Assembly: GCA_035378985.1 (NCBI GenBank)
Contig: DAOSUR010000002.1
Location: 1-64,000, forward strand
Length of the DNA stretch: 64,000 nucleotides
Origin: Anaerohalosphaeraceae bacterium
Lineage (GTDB): Bacteria; Planctomycetota; Phycisphaerae; Sedimentisphaerales; Anaerohalosphaeraceae
Direction: 5' to 3'
The position numbers and the translations under genes were made by a program. Under the pieces are notes generated by a model that ran no database searches, was not told the DNA's origin, and was given only the letters and a program-made list of their open reading frames with translations. Positions within the stretch are counted from its first letter, which is position 1; every line of letters begins with the position of its first letter. This document shows positions 42,668 to 52,185 of this stretch, piece by piece.

Positions 42668-43810
42668 ATGCGTTCATGGCTGGAATGGTTTTGTCGCGGG
42701 TCAAGAGGCCCTATTGGCATTGATATCGGGCACAATTGCGTCCGGATGATTCAGCTGGGGTTTAAGGAAGGTCTGATTCGGGCGGAGAGTGCCGAACAGG
42801 AACCGCTGGAAGCGGCCTCCGGCGGAGGCAGTGATGTCCATCGAACGGGCGTGGTGCGTGCAATTCGAGCCATGCTGGCCCGGGGACGCTTTTGGGGTCG
42901 GGAGGCGGTTTCCTGCCTTCCGGGCGATGCGCTGAAAATCAAAAGTCTGCGGCTGGATGCTCTCGAAACCGAGCGTCTGGAGGAAGGGCACTATGGAGAA
43001 CTTGCTCAGCGTTTCGGACTGGACCCGGATAAGGATGAAATCCGCTATCTGATTGCCGGCAGTGTATATCAGGGAGAGGAAATCAGAAAGGAAGTCATTT
43101 TCTTTGGAATGAACCGCACGCAATTGATGGGGCATGTGTCCCTGCTGGAGGAGGCCGGACTGGAGCCGATTGCCGTGGATGCGATGCCGTGCGCCCTGTT
43201 CCGCAGTTTTCGGCGGACTCTTCGGCGTCAGGAAGACCGCGAGGTTGTCAGCGTGCTGGTGAATCTGGGAATGTATTTTACGACGGTTATTATCGGACGG
43301 GGCACATCGATTTCTCTCGTAAAGCAGATTCCTTTGGCGGAACAGCATCTGACGCAAAAGGCGGCGGATGTGCTCGGTGTTTCCTGGGAGGAGGCGGCTC
43401 GGCAGATTGCTCAGGATTGGACGGGAGTCCGGACGGGAGCGGATTCCCCGATTCAGCAGACGCTTTCGTCGGCCATGAGCCGAACGATTGAGGATTTGGC
43501 GCGAGAAATTTCTCTGTGCTTCAAATACTACGCGGTAGCTTTTCGCGGAGAGCGGCCCTCGGAAGTGGTGTTTGCCGGCGGACGTTTGTATGAGTCCCTT
43601 TTGATGGACTTGCTCCGAGAGCAGCTGAATCTGGACATTCGCATTGCCGAACCTCTCCGCGGCATTGATTTGAGAAACGTTTCTTTTGACCGCCGTCCCA
43701 ATCCGCAGATGGCGGAATGGGCGGTGGCGGTCGGACTGGCCCTGAAGGGATGGTCCCAGCCCGGCTTGCAGGAACTGGACAATGTTTTGAGGGAAAAAGC
43801 GGCAGTCTGA
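42668..43810 (+). CDS. PilM-like actin-fold assembly protein
   Basis: 380 residues from ATG 42668 with GAGAG ahead; the frame is open 18 codons up, inside the GspH-like gene. GPIGIDIGHNCVRMIQLGF is the PilM phosphate-1 motif; PDKDEIRYLIAGSVYQGEE and REISLCFKYYAVAFRGERPSEVVFAGG are further PilM segments. Cytoplasmic ring protein that binds the N-terminus of PilN and links to the ATPase in T4P; the T2SS equivalent is cytoplasmic GspL. Confidence 0.88.
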   Translation: MRSWLEWFCRGSRGPIGIDIGHNCVRMIQLGFKEGLIRAESAEQEPLEAASGGGSDVHRTGVVRAIRAMLARGRFWGREAVSCLPGDALKIKSLRLDALETERLEEGHYGELAQRFGLDPDKDEIRYLIAGSVYQGEEIRKEVIFFGMNRTQLMGHVSLLEEAGLEPIAVDAMPCALFRSFRRTLRRQEDREVVSVLVNLGMYFTTVIIGRGTSISLVKQIPLAEQHLTQKAADVLGVSWEEAARQIAQDWTGVRTGADSPIQQTLSSAMSRTIEDLAREISLCFKYYAVAFRGERPSEVVFAGGRLYESLLMDLLREQLNLDIRIAEPLRGIDLRNVSFDRRPNPQMAEWAVAVGLALKGWSQPGLQELDNVLREKAAV

Positions 43811-44469
43811 TGGAACTGGATTTTATCCCATCCTGGTATCATGAAAGTCGCCGGCGGCGGAATTGGTATCTGCGCCGTTATCTGGCGATCGTTCTTCTGA
43901 CGGGGTTCTGGATTGTCGGCAATTTGTTCAGCGGCAGCATTATTTCGAAGGCCTATGCGGATTTGGAAGGGCTCCGCAGCACCTATGAAAAGGGCCTTCA
44001 GACTATTCTTCAGGTTCGACGGCTCCAGGAGGAGATTTCGATTTTGAACCGACAAAGCCGTCTGGTCAGTCAATTGCGTCCTCGAACGGCTCTTACGCCT
44101 GTTCTTGCGGAATTAAGCCGCTGCATCGGTGAACGGGCGGTTCTTACAGAACTGACGATTTCGCAGGTACCCTTCGAATCCGCTGTTGGTTCTTCTCCAA
44201 AGACAGGAACGGGCATTCAGGTCCGTCTCAGCACGGACAAAAAGGGTGACTGGCTGAAGGATTCGGACACGGTCACTCGAATTCGGCTGGCTGGTTTTGC
44301 TCTGGATGGTTCGGAAGCGGCGGCATTGATTTCCCGGCTGGAGGAGTCGGACTATTTTACGCGGGTGATTCCTGTTTATTCCAAAAATGAGACGCGATTC
44401 GGTGCGACAGTGGCCGGATTTGAGATTCAGTGTGTTCTGGCTGACTTTGTGGTGAGGGACCGGAATTGA
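43810..44469 (+). CDS. PilN-like inner-membrane assembly protein
   Basis: 219 residues; ATG shares one base with the PilM stop (TGATG). The head MELDFIPSWYHE is the short PilN cytoplasmic peptide (consensus INLLP) that docks to PilM. One membrane helix (about 28-48) and a coiled coil precede a ferredoxin-like periplasmic domain (RTALTPVLAELSRCIGERAVLTELTI). Pairs with the PilO-like protein. Confidence 0.85.
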   Translation: MELDFIPSWYHESRRRRNWYLRRYLAIVLLTGFWIVGNLFSGSIISKAYADLEGLRSTYEKGLQTILQVRRLQEEISILNRQSRLVSQLRPRTALTPVLAELSRCIGERAVLTELTISQVPFESAVGSSPKTGTGIQVRLSTDKKGDWLKDSDTVTRIRLAGFALDGSEAAALISRLEESDYFTRVIPVYSKNETRFGATVAGFEIQCVLADFVVRDRN

Positions 44470-45023
44470 AAAAAATTGTTGATCATTATCCGGTGACGGT
44501 TTTGGGGCTGCTGCTTTTGGCGGCGGTTGGGCTTGGGGCCTATCAGTACTACCCCGTCTATCAGCAGCGAAAGGCCTTCCGGGCCTTGCTGTCTGAAGAA
44601 GAATCGCGGCTGGAGGAAGTGCGGGAATGTTCTGAACAGCTGCCGATTCTGTATCGGCAGATTCGGGATTTAAAACCCGCAGCTGAGCAGTACCGGCGGT
44701 TATTTCCGGATGAACAGGGCTATTCCCGGCTCTGGCAGCAGATGACGGAAATGCTGGCTCGGACGCAGCTGTCCGACCAGTCTGTTCGGCCGGGTGAGGT
44801 GACCTGTGAGGACGGTTTGTGCTCGATTCCTCTGGAGATTCGCTGCACAGGCAGTTTTGACAGGATTTTTGAACTGCTTCGGTCTTTTGAACAGTTTGAT
44901 CGGCTGATTCGATTTGAGGAAATATCCCTGCGGAATGACGAAAACGTGTCCGGGCGTCTGTTTTTGCAGGCCAAAGCCCGTGCTTTTTATCAAATGACGC
45001 CGAGTGGAAAAAAGAACGAATGA
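44466..45023 (+). CDS. PilO-like inner-membrane assembly protein
   Basis: 185 residues, starting at TTG overlapping the PilN stop (TTGA). One membrane helix (about 9-27), a coiled coil (QQRKAFRALLSEEESRLEEVRE), then a PilO-like domain (LEIRCTGSFDRIFELLRSFEQFDRLIRFEEISL). Forms a heterodimer with PilN in the periplasm. Confidence 0.85.
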   Translation: MKKIVDHYPVTVLGLLLLAAVGLGAYQYYPVYQQRKAFRALLSEEESRLEEVRECSEQLPILYRQIRDLKPAAEQYRRLFPDEQGYSRLWQQMTEMLARTQLSDQSVRPGEVTCEDGLCSIPLEIRCTGSFDRIFELLRSFEQFDRLIRFEEISLRNDENVSGRLFLQAKARAFYQMTPSGKKNE

Positions 45024-45640
45024 CTCGAAACAGAGGCACAATCGGAAGCATCGGGACGCTCGTAGGAACCGTCAATCCGAAGATGGTATTGGCGGCGGTT
45101 CTTCTGCTGGTTATGGCTGTCCTGTGGCTGCGTGTTTTTCTCAGAGGCCGAAGCGGTCCGGAAACCGTCCAGGCCCAGGTCCCCATTGAACCGTCTGCCG
45201 GGCAGGCGTCAGGGGAGCGGACGGCGTCGAAAGTTCTTCTGCAGCCGCGTCTGCTGCCGGTGTTGGCCGGACAGCATGAGCGTCCCGAACGAGACCCCTT
45301 TGTCTTTGACCGTTCCAAATGGTTCCATACGGAACGGCAGGCATCTGAGGTTCAGCCCCAGGAGCCGACTACTTCTTCTGCCGGGCGGGAGCGAGGTGTT
45401 TTGTCGCAGAAGATAGCAAAAGACCTGATTCTGCAGGCCGTGATTAAAGATCCCGCCGGTGTTCCGACTCAGGCATGTGTAAACGGGGTGGTTTTGTCCC
45501 GAGGCGGGATTCTGAAAGTGAAAGAGAATGGAGAAACATATGAGCTGAAAGTATCGGACATCGGTTCTCAACACGTTCAGTTTGAGTATCAAGATATGGT
45601 GTTTACAGTCAAAATGCCCTCTTCGGAGTGGCTCGATTAA
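45020..45640 (+). CDS. PilP/GspC-like periplasmic linker protein
   Basis: 206 residues; start overlaps the PilO stop by four bases. Membrane helix at about 24-42, a disordered Pro/Gln/Ser-rich linker, then a small beta domain (LILQAVIKDPAGVPTQACVNGVVLSRGGILKVKENGETYELKVSDIGSQHVQFEY). Topology and position before the secretin match PilP or GspC, which connect PilNO to the secretin. There is no lipobox, unlike typical PilP, so GspC-like topology fits better. Confidence 0.72.
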   Translation: MTRNRGTIGSIGTLVGTVNPKMVLAAVLLLVMAVLWLRVFLRGRSGPETVQAQVPIEPSAGQASGERTASKVLLQPRLLPVLAGQHERPERDPFVFDRSKWFHTERQASEVQPQEPTTSSAGRERGVLSQKIAKDLILQAVIKDPAGVPTQACVNGVVLSRGGILKVKENGETYELKVSDIGSQHVQFEYQDMVFTVKMPSSEWLD

Positions 45641-45657
45641 CAGAAAGGCGGTGTTGT

Positions 45658-47379
45658 ATGAAAACTCAGCGAAAAAAGCAAATGAAGTTTAGAACTTATC
45701 TGATTACAGTCAGCGTCTGGCTGCTGGCGGTGTTGGGACTGACCGCACTGGTAGTCGGCCAGGAAAGTCAAACGCCGGCCGCACCGGCGGCGGAGACCCC
45801 GCAGGAAACGACGCCTGCAGCAGCAGTTGAGTCGCCGGCGACAAATGAACAGACACCGTATTCGATGCAGTCGGTTCAGACGATCAGCTTTCGTAAAGAT
45901 ATGCCGGTTCGGGACGCCCTGCAGATGCTGGCTCAGATGTATCACAAAAACATCGTGCCTTCGGCCCGAGTGGACGGCACTGTGACTGTTACTAATCTTT
46001 ATGACGTAACCTTTGAGGAGGCCCTGCAGGCCATTCTCGGTACTCACAAGTACGAAATCAAGGGCAATTTTGTCAAGATTTACACGAATGAGGAGTTCCA
46101 GGCCGACAAGACCCGTTTTGAATACGCGGTCATTCCTTTGTACTACATCAATGCGGAAGAAGCCAAGAAATTAGCCGAACCCCTTTTGAGTGAATTCGGC
46201 CAACTCGGGGTGACCAGTCCCGCCCAGCGGGATACCGTGCCCGGCAAAGGCGGCGATTCTCTGGCGATTCACGATCGGCTGGTGGTTTCCGATTATCCCG
46301 AGAATATCAAGCGGATTCGGGAGGTGCTGGCTGAAGTGGATGTGGAACCCCTTCAGGTGCTTCTGGAAGTGACGGTTATGGAAGCCACTCTGACGGAAGA
46401 TACCAAGTTCGGGATTGACTGGAAGAATATTCCCGGTACCTCCATCACCCTCGGCGGTGAGGGATTCCTTCAGGGAGGTTTTGCTCCCGTTGTTTCAGGG
46501 AGCAATGCTTCCGGAATTTCCGTCGGTGTGACTTTTGATAACATTTCTGCCCTGATTAACGCCATTGAAACGGTCTCGGATGTGACGATTATGGCCAATC
46601 CGAAAATATTAGCCCTCAATAAGCAGGCCGGCAAGCTTATCATCGGCAAGGAAGAGGGCTATCAGTCCTTAACGAATGTGGCGGAAGGCGGCACATCTAC
46701 GCAGCAGGTGGAATTCCTCGAAAGCGGTACCGTGCTCGAGTTTCGGCCCTTCATCGGAAAAGACGGGCTGATTCGAATGGAAATCCGTCCTGAGCAAAGC
46801 AACGGAGAAATTGTCGAATTCGGCAATACACAGCTGCCTCAGAAGACCAAGACGGAAGTGATGACCAATGTGATGGTGCGGGACGGCCAGACCATTGTAT
46901 TGGGAGGTCTGTTCAAGGAACAAACCTCTTTGTCCCGCAATCAGGTGCCTGTTATCGGGGATATTCCTGTAATCGGAGAACTGTTCCGGGGTGTTTCCGA
47001 CAGTTCGACGCGCGTGGAGCTGATTATTCTGATTACGCCTCATATTATTCAGCGGCCTGAACAAGCCCAGGGTGCGGAACGTCTGGCGGATGTTCAGCGG
47101 CTGGCTCACGAAGCCCGCAGCAATCTGTATTGGATGAGCCGGGTCAAGATAGATGAAGACCGGTATGCACGGGCGGTGCAGTATTACCTGAACGGAGACT
47201 ACGATGCGGCGACGGCCGAACTGAACAACATCCTGACCATTCACCGCAACTACCTCGAGGCCGTTCGGCTTCGTGAACGGATTCTCCGGGAGACGCAGCC
47301 CCAGGCGGCCGAACAGATGGAGCGTCTGATGCTGCAGAAGATTGAACGGGAAGAATCCGGCAAGTGGTTCCGCTGGTAA
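45658..47379 (+). CDS. Secretin (PilQ/GspD-like) of the pilus/secretion system
   Basis: 573 residues from ATG 45658; the frame extends 10 codons higher. Signal peptide ending ALVVGQE. STN-type N0 domain (TISFRKDMPVRDALQMLAQMYHKNIVPSARVDGTVTV...), secretin N1 domain, and the C-terminal secretin barrel (QVLLEVTVMEATLTEDTKFGIDW ... MVRDGQTIVLGGLFKEQ ... PVIGDIPVIGELFRG). A C-terminal extension with a TPR-like pair (RYARAVQYYLNGDYDAATAELNNIL) follows. Outer-membrane pore of the system. Confidence 0.92.
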   Translation: MKTQRKKQMKFRTYLITVSVWLLAVLGLTALVVGQESQTPAAPAAETPQETTPAAAVESPATNEQTPYSMQSVQTISFRKDMPVRDALQMLAQMYHKNIVPSARVDGTVTVTNLYDVTFEEALQAILGTHKYEIKGNFVKIYTNEEFQADKTRFEYAVIPLYYINAEEAKKLAEPLLSEFGQLGVTSPAQRDTVPGKGGDSLAIHDRLVVSDYPENIKRIREVLAEVDVEPLQVLLEVTVMEATLTEDTKFGIDWKNIPGTSITLGGEGFLQGGFAPVVSGSNASGISVGVTFDNISALINAIETVSDVTIMANPKILALNKQAGKLIIGKEEGYQSLTNVAEGGTSTQQVEFLESGTVLEFRPFIGKDGLIRMEIRPEQSNGEIVEFGNTQLPQKTKTEVMTNVMVRDGQTIVLGGLFKEQTSLSRNQVPVIGDIPVIGELFRGVSDSSTRVELIILITPHIIQRPEQAQGAERLADVQRLAHEARSNLYWMSRVKIDEDRYARAVQYYLNGDYDAATAELNNILTIHRNYLEAVRLRERILRETQPQAAEQMERLMLQKIEREESGKWFRW

Positions 47380-47392
47380 AGGATTTTTAACG

Positions 47393-47427
47393 CTCCGGCC
47401 GGTCCCTTTTGTGCGGACCGGCCGGAG
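47393..47427 (+). other. Strong hairpin between secretin and TPR lipoprotein genes
   Basis: A perfect 13-bp stem CTCCGGCCGGTCC / GGACCGGCCGGAG with a 9-base loop begins 13 bases after the secretin stop. No T-run follows (TGATTGATTC), so it may stabilise or partly terminate the upstream mRNA rather than end it fully. Confidence 0.75.
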
Positions 47428-47467
47428 TGATTGATTCTTTGCGGATTTGAAAAGACAGGAGTCTGCG

Positions 47468-48664
47468 ATGAAACGGAACAAATGGACAGTACTGTTGGCA
47501 CTGACGGCCCTTTGCGGTTTGGGAGGCGGCTGTGCTTTATCGCATGCCCAAAAGAAAGAGCAAATGCAGAAAGCATGGGAGAAATCCTCCATTGGACCGA
47601 ATCTGGCTGCCGTTCGGGAACTGTTGGACCAGGAGCGAATGGAAGAAGCTAAAAAGCTTCTGGCCAAATGCGTGCAGTCCGAGCCGGACCATCCGGAGGT
47701 TAATTATCTGTTGGCGCGGGTTCATCTGGCTGAAGGTCGGCTTCCTGCCGCCCGTGTGTGCCTTCAGAAAGCGGTTGAGCAGGCGCCGCAGATGGATGAG
47801 GGCTGGTTTGCCTTGGGGATGACAGCTTTGGAGCAGGGAGAAACGGAGTTTGCTCGGGAATGTCTGCAAAAAGCTGTGGACCTTAAACCCCTTCAGGTGG
47901 AATACGTATTAACCCTTTCCCATCTGTATGTCCGGCAGGGACAAACGGAACAGGCCCGGGAATTGATTGAAAACAGCCGAAGAAAATTGCCTTACGATGC
48001 CGACCTGCTGCTGACGGCAGCGGATTTGGCCCAGCGAAGCGGCGACGTCCAACAGGCATCGGTTTACTATAAGGAAGCTCTGTGGAGGCAGGGAGACAAT
48101 CCTCGCGTTCTCGAGGCGGTCGGACTGTTCTATATGGACCGCCGGCAATGGAGCCAAGCCGCCGAACTTTTTGAGAAACTCTATCAGGTTCAGGCGCAGG
48201 CGGACCGCCGCCAGGTGATTCTTCACTGGCTTGGTTATTGCTCTCTTCAGGCCGGGAAATACGCCGCGGCTTTGAAATGGTATGACCAGCTCAGCGTGCT
48301 GCGTCGGGAAGACCCGCAGGTTTGGCTTGAAATGGGGCAGGCGGCTCTCGGAGCAGAACTGCCGGAGCGTGCACTCTATTGCGGACAGAAGGCCCTTCAG
48401 CTTCAGCCGGGCCTGACGGATGCCGAAGTTGTAAGGGCCTGTGCCCTGTATTTGAAGAAAAACTATGCTGAGGCGATCCCTGTTTTCCAGAAGATTTGTC
48501 TGGATTCCAGGTGGGAGGCATTCGGCTGGTGGATGAGCGGACTTTGCTATCAGCGGCTGGGGCAGAATGCGCTGGCGCGCAGTGCCTTTGAAAAGGCCCA
48601 TCAATTGAATCCGGACAGTCCGCTGATTCGACTTTTTACCGAGCCGGAAAAGAAAACGATGTAG
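47468..48664 (+). CDS. TPR lipoprotein (pilotin/assembly factor candidate)
   Basis: 398 residues from ATG 47468 (ACAGGAG seven bases ahead). Lipoprotein signal MKRNKWTVLLALTALCGLGGGC. About nine TPR units (for example HPEVNYLLARVHLAEGRLPAA, PQMDEGWFALGMTALEQGET). Lipid-anchored TPR proteins such as PilF/PilW help secretin assembly; the position right after the secretin supports that role by inference. Confidence 0.82.
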   Translation: MKRNKWTVLLALTALCGLGGGCALSHAQKKEQMQKAWEKSSIGPNLAAVRELLDQERMEEAKKLLAKCVQSEPDHPEVNYLLARVHLAEGRLPAARVCLQKAVEQAPQMDEGWFALGMTALEQGETEFARECLQKAVDLKPLQVEYVLTLSHLYVRQGQTEQARELIENSRRKLPYDADLLLTAADLAQRSGDVQQASVYYKEALWRQGDNPRVLEAVGLFYMDRRQWSQAAELFEKLYQVQAQADRRQVILHWLGYCSLQAGKYAAALKWYDQLSVLRREDPQVWLEMGQAALGAELPERALYCGQKALQLQPGLTDAEVVRACALYLKKNYAEAIPVFQKICLDSRWEAFGWWMSGLCYQRLGQNALARSAFEKAHQLNPDSPLIRLFTEPEKKTM

Positions 48665-48715
48665 CGTTTGATGACGATACATCCGGTTTGAAGAACCCGA
48701 TACAGCTGCAAAAAA

Positions 48716-50149
48716 ATGAAACGGGCGATACGAATGGGAATGGGATTGTGGGGTTTTCTGGCGGTGCTTTCAGCCGCTGCAGGAGGAATATCCCTTTTTG
48801 TTTCCAATCCGCTGATTACGAGTGCCGTTTGGCTGGCGGCCTGCCTGGCGGTGTTGGGACTGGGCGGGGTTCTGCGGCAGCTTTTGAAGGGATTGGAGGA
48901 TTTAGAGCGGTATCTGAAAAACCCCGATTGCATGCCTGTTTCGAAAGGCACATGGTCGCCGTCTTTTTGGGAATCTCTGCAGAAGTGGTCCGCTCGGCAG
49001 CAGACGCAAGCCGAGGAAACCCGGCAGGAAAACAGCCGGCTTCGCCTTCAGCTTCAGCTGCTGGAGCGGCAGCGTACCTGGGAACAAGCCGTTCTTGACA
49101 GCATTCGAGACGCTGTGCTGGTTGTCAATGAGGACAACCAAATCCTTTTTGCCAATCCGGCGGCTCGAGAGCTACTGAATCCGGATGCGGTTCCGGAGCA
49201 TTTTTCTTCTCTGGAAACAATCGAGACGGCCGCCGCCCTCCGGGAAAAGATTCACCGCTGCCGAAGCGGCCGAATCCGCCATGTTCGTCATGAACTGGCG
49301 CTGAATGTCCAGGGGCAGCAGCGGATTTTCGAGGCGGTTTTCTCCTGCCTTCCAGAGTCATCTCCAAACAGCGGAGGGGTTGTTGCCGTTCTCCACGACA
49401 TCAGCCGCGAACGGGAAATATCGCAGATGAAAAATGAGTTTGTCAGCCATGTTTCGCATGAGCTGAAAACGCCGCTGGCTTCCATCAATGCCTATGCCGA
49501 GATGCTCGTGGACGGCGAGGCGCAGGATGCGGATACAATTCGGCAGTTCTGTTCGATTATTCAGAGTCAGTCGCTTCGGCTCAATCGTCTGATTGAGGAT
49601 ATTTTGAACATCTCGCGGATTGAATCCGGCCTGGTCAAAGTCAACCGAAGCAATCACAGCATCGCGCTGATTGTGCGGGATGCCGTAGAGATGATACGAA
49701 GTTACGCTCAGGAAAAGAATATTACGATTCATGCACCGGCTCCGATTCTCTATGACCAGGCCTGTGTGGACCGGGATATGATTTCCCAGGCCGTCATCAA
49801 TCTGCTCAGCAACGCTGTGAAATATACTCCGGCCGGCGGTTCGGTTACTGTCGGGCTGGAGGTGGACGAAGCGGAAGGGCGGCTGAGGGTGACCGTGACG
49901 GATACCGGTGTCGGAATCCCGCCGGAGGAGTTGGGGCGGGTGTTTGAAAAATTCTATCGGGTTCAGGCCAACAATCATATGGCCAAGGGAACCGGATTGG
50001 GGCTGAATCTGGTCAAGCAGATTATCGAGACGGTTCACGGAGGCAGGGTTTTTGTCTCCAGTGTAGTCGGGCAGGGAAGTATATTCGGTTTTGAACTGCC
50101 GCTGGCTTTAACCGGCTGTGCCGCCGCTTCTGTCGGCGGTTCGAGCTGA
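48716..50149 (+). CDS. PAS-domain sensor histidine kinase within the secretion operon
   Basis: 477 residues. Two membrane helices (about 10-28 and 33-52), coiled coil to residue 122, PAS domain (AVLDSIRDAVLVVNEDNQILFANPAARELL) at 125-235, H-box with His248 (FVSHVSHELKTPLASINAYAEML), N-box (NLLSNAVKYTPAGG) and ATP-lid (DTGVGIPPEELGRVFEKFYR, GTGLGLNLVKQI). PhoR/ResE-like. Its likely partner is the receiver protein 37 bases downstream. The start is uncertain because no ribosome binding site precedes the first ATG. Confidence 0.92.
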   Translation: MKRAIRMGMGLWGFLAVLSAAAGGISLFVSNPLITSAVWLAACLAVLGLGGVLRQLLKGLEDLERYLKNPDCMPVSKGTWSPSFWESLQKWSARQQTQAEETRQENSRLRLQLQLLERQRTWEQAVLDSIRDAVLVVNEDNQILFANPAARELLNPDAVPEHFSSLETIETAAALREKIHRCRSGRIRHVRHELALNVQGQQRIFEAVFSCLPESSPNSGGVVAVLHDISREREISQMKNEFVSHVSHELKTPLASINAYAEMLVDGEAQDADTIRQFCSIIQSQSLRLNRLIEDILNISRIESGLVKVNRSNHSIALIVRDAVEMIRSYAQEKNITIHAPAPILYDQACVDRDMISQAVINLLSNAVKYTPAGGSVTVGLEVDEAEGRLRVTVTDTGVGIPPEELGRVFEKFYRVQANNHMAKGTGLGLNLVKQIIETVHGGRVFVSSVVGQGSIFGFELPLALTGCAAASVGGSS

Positions 50150-50186
50150 CGGCTTCGGCGGCCTGAAGAAAGCAGGAGAATGAGAT

Positions 50187-50570
50187 ATGGCGGAACGAAA
50201 AGCACTTGTGGTGGATGATGAATTTCACATTGTCCAGGTTGTAGCCATCAAACTGCGCAACAACGGCTTTGAGGTTTTTACAGCGGACAACGGAAGCCAG
50301 GCCTATCAGCTGGCCTGCGCGCATCATCCGGATATCATCGTGACGGATTACCAAATGCCGGCTATGACCGGACTGGAGCTGATCGAGAAACTTCGGAAAA
50401 ATCCGGACACGGCGGATACACCGGTTTTGCTGCTGACGGCTCGGGGATTTGCAATTGATCCGCAGCAGAAGGAATCTCTGCGGGTGGCGGCCTGTCTGAG
50501 CAAGCCGTTTAGTCCCCGGGAAGTGCTCCACTGCATTGAAGAAGTACTGGCTCAGCGGGCGGGCGTCTAA
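50187..50570 (+). CDS. Single-domain CheY-like response regulator
   Basis: 127 residues, receiver only. Acidic pocket D10/D11, phospho-acceptor D54 (IIVTDYQMP), T84 (LLLTARG) and K106 (LSKPF) are all present. No output domain follows, so it must act by protein contact, perhaps on the HD-GYP protein or the ATPase. GCAGGAGAATGAG precedes the start. Confidence 0.93.
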   Translation: MAERKALVVDDEFHIVQVVAIKLRNNGFEVFTADNGSQAYQLACAHHPDIIVTDYQMPAMTGLELIEKLRKNPDTADTPVLLLTARGFAIDPQQKESLRVAACLSKPFSPREVLHCIEEVLAQRAGV

Positions 50571-50605
50571 GAAGAAATCAACCATCTGAGAGAGGGATAT
50601 CAAGA

Positions 50606-51847
50606 ATGGGTCCTGCTTCGAATCAGTCTCTGCGGGATGATCTGGAACTGATGGAAAAGCATCTGGAGAAGCTCAGCACGGAGCTGTCCCAATGCTATGA
50701 GCAGATTATGCTGCTCTATAACCTCAGTACCCATATGAATCTGGACCAGTCCTGTTCGACCTATCTGCAATTGGCCTGCGACCAGCTGACCCAGATTGTG
50801 CCGGTGGAGGGAATTGCTATTTTTCTGGAAAAGAAGATAGAGGGCGGCAAACGTCTGGTTCTCAGTGCCGGCTCGGGGCTTTTGTCAATTGAGCCGTCGA
50901 CGGCGGATATTCTTCAGATGCATCTGACGGCGGAGCTGACCGCTGGGCGGGAGGCGCTTCTGGACAGCCAGGTGGACGGCCCCTTCAAGTATGCCTGGTC
51001 TCCCCGGCTTCGCAATATTCTGGCAGTCCCGGTCGGTCCGGCGGACCGGATGGCCGGATTTCTGGTGGCGACCAATATTCAGAATAAACCCGACTTTGAC
51101 AGTACGGATGTCAAACTCTTTCATTCCGTAGCCAGCCAGTGCGCTGTTTTTATTGAGAACGGTCGGCTGTTTAACGACCTCAAAGAACTCTTTATCGGTT
51201 CTCTGAAGGCTCTGACCAACAGCATTGATGCCAAAGACCAGTACACACGCGGCCATTCCGAACGGGTGGCCCTGATTGCACGCTGGACTGCCGAGCAGAT
51301 GAAGGAAATGTCTCCAATTTCCGAAGAGGAGATTCACCATATCTATCTGGCCGGACTTCTCCATGACATCGGGAAAATCGGCGTGGCGGAATCCGTTCTG
51401 CGGAAACAAGGCAAGTTGACCGATGAAGAACGTGCTGTGATTTTGGCTCATCCGCGAATCGGAGCCTCCATTTTGTCCGAAATTCCTCAGATGCGTCCTA
51501 TTGTGCCCGGAGTCCTGTATCACCATGAACGATATGACGGACAAGGGTATCCGGAAGGACTCCGGGGGCCGGATATTCCGCTCAGCGCCCGGATTATTGC
51601 GCTGGCGGATGCATTTGATGCGATGACATCCCGGCGGGTGTACCGGGAGGCGATGAGCATCCGACGGGCTCTGACGGAGGTCGAAAAGGGCAGCGGTGTT
51701 CAGTTTGACCCGGCGGTTGTGCAGGCCTTTCTCGGCAGCCCGGTGGAGAATCTCTGGAAGGCGATTCAGGATGGATTCATTGAAACCTGGGATTACAGCA
51801 GTTTTGAAGAATACGGAATCAAGGCGGTTGGAGCACTGATTCGATGA
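50606..51847 (+). CDS. GAF plus HD-GYP domain protein (c-di-GMP phosphodiesterase)
   Basis: 413 residues: coiled-coil start, GAF domain near 40-190, HD-GYP domain near 205-390. The metal and GYP motifs are intact: HDIGKIG (His253-Asp254) and HHERYDGQGYPEGL from His306. Family knowledge: active HD-GYP proteins hydrolyse c-di-GMP. It follows the receiver and overlaps the STAS gene by four bases, so it belongs to one signalling unit. Confidence 0.93.
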   Translation: MGPASNQSLRDDLELMEKHLEKLSTELSQCYEQIMLLYNLSTHMNLDQSCSTYLQLACDQLTQIVPVEGIAIFLEKKIEGGKRLVLSAGSGLLSIEPSTADILQMHLTAELTAGREALLDSQVDGPFKYAWSPRLRNILAVPVGPADRMAGFLVATNIQNKPDFDSTDVKLFHSVASQCAVFIENGRLFNDLKELFIGSLKALTNSIDAKDQYTRGHSERVALIARWTAEQMKEMSPISEEEIHHIYLAGLLHDIGKIGVAESVLRKQGKLTDEERAVILAHPRIGASILSEIPQMRPIVPGVLYHHERYDGQGYPEGLRGPDIPLSARIIALADAFDAMTSRRVYREAMSIRRALTEVEKGSGVQFDPAVVQAFLGSPVENLWKAIQDGFIETWDYSSFEEYGIKAVGALIR

Positions 51848-52179
51848 AAATAGAGGTTCAAATTCAAAATCAAATAGCGATTCTTCAGCTTCAGGGAGAA
51901 TTTACTGTTGAATCCCTAAAGTCCTTCGAAGAGGCGCTCTCCAGCGCCCGTGCGGCGCATCCCCGGGGGCTGCTGCTGGATATGAGCCGGGTGATTTTGA
52001 TGGACAGTGCCGCTTTGGAGCAGCTGCTGACGCTTCATGAAGAGTGCCGACGGCAGAATCAGCCGCTCAAACTGGCGGGGCTGGATGAAACCTGTCAGAA
52101 AATTCTTGAAATTACACGGCTGCTTCCCCGCCTGGATACCTATGCGGATTTGTCGGAGGCAATGAAGAGTTTTGTGTAA
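51844..52179 (+). CDS. STAS-domain protein (anti-sigma factor antagonist-like)
   Basis: 111 residues with STAS pattern: IQNQIAILQLQGEFTVESLKSFEEAL, RGLLLDMSRVILMDSAALEQLL and the C-terminal LDTYADLSEAM. Ser55 in DSAAL occupies the phospho-acceptor loop of SpoIIAA-like proteins, so regulation by a serine kinase is possible, but no such kinase or phosphatase gene is nearby. The ATG overlaps the HD-GYP stop. Confidence 0.88.
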   Translation: MKIEVQIQNQIAILQLQGEFTVESLKSFEEALSSARAAHPRGLLLDMSRVILMDSAALEQLLTLHEECRRQNQPLKLAGLDETCQKILEITRLLPRLDTYADLSEAMKSFV

Positions 52180-52185
52180 AGGGAT

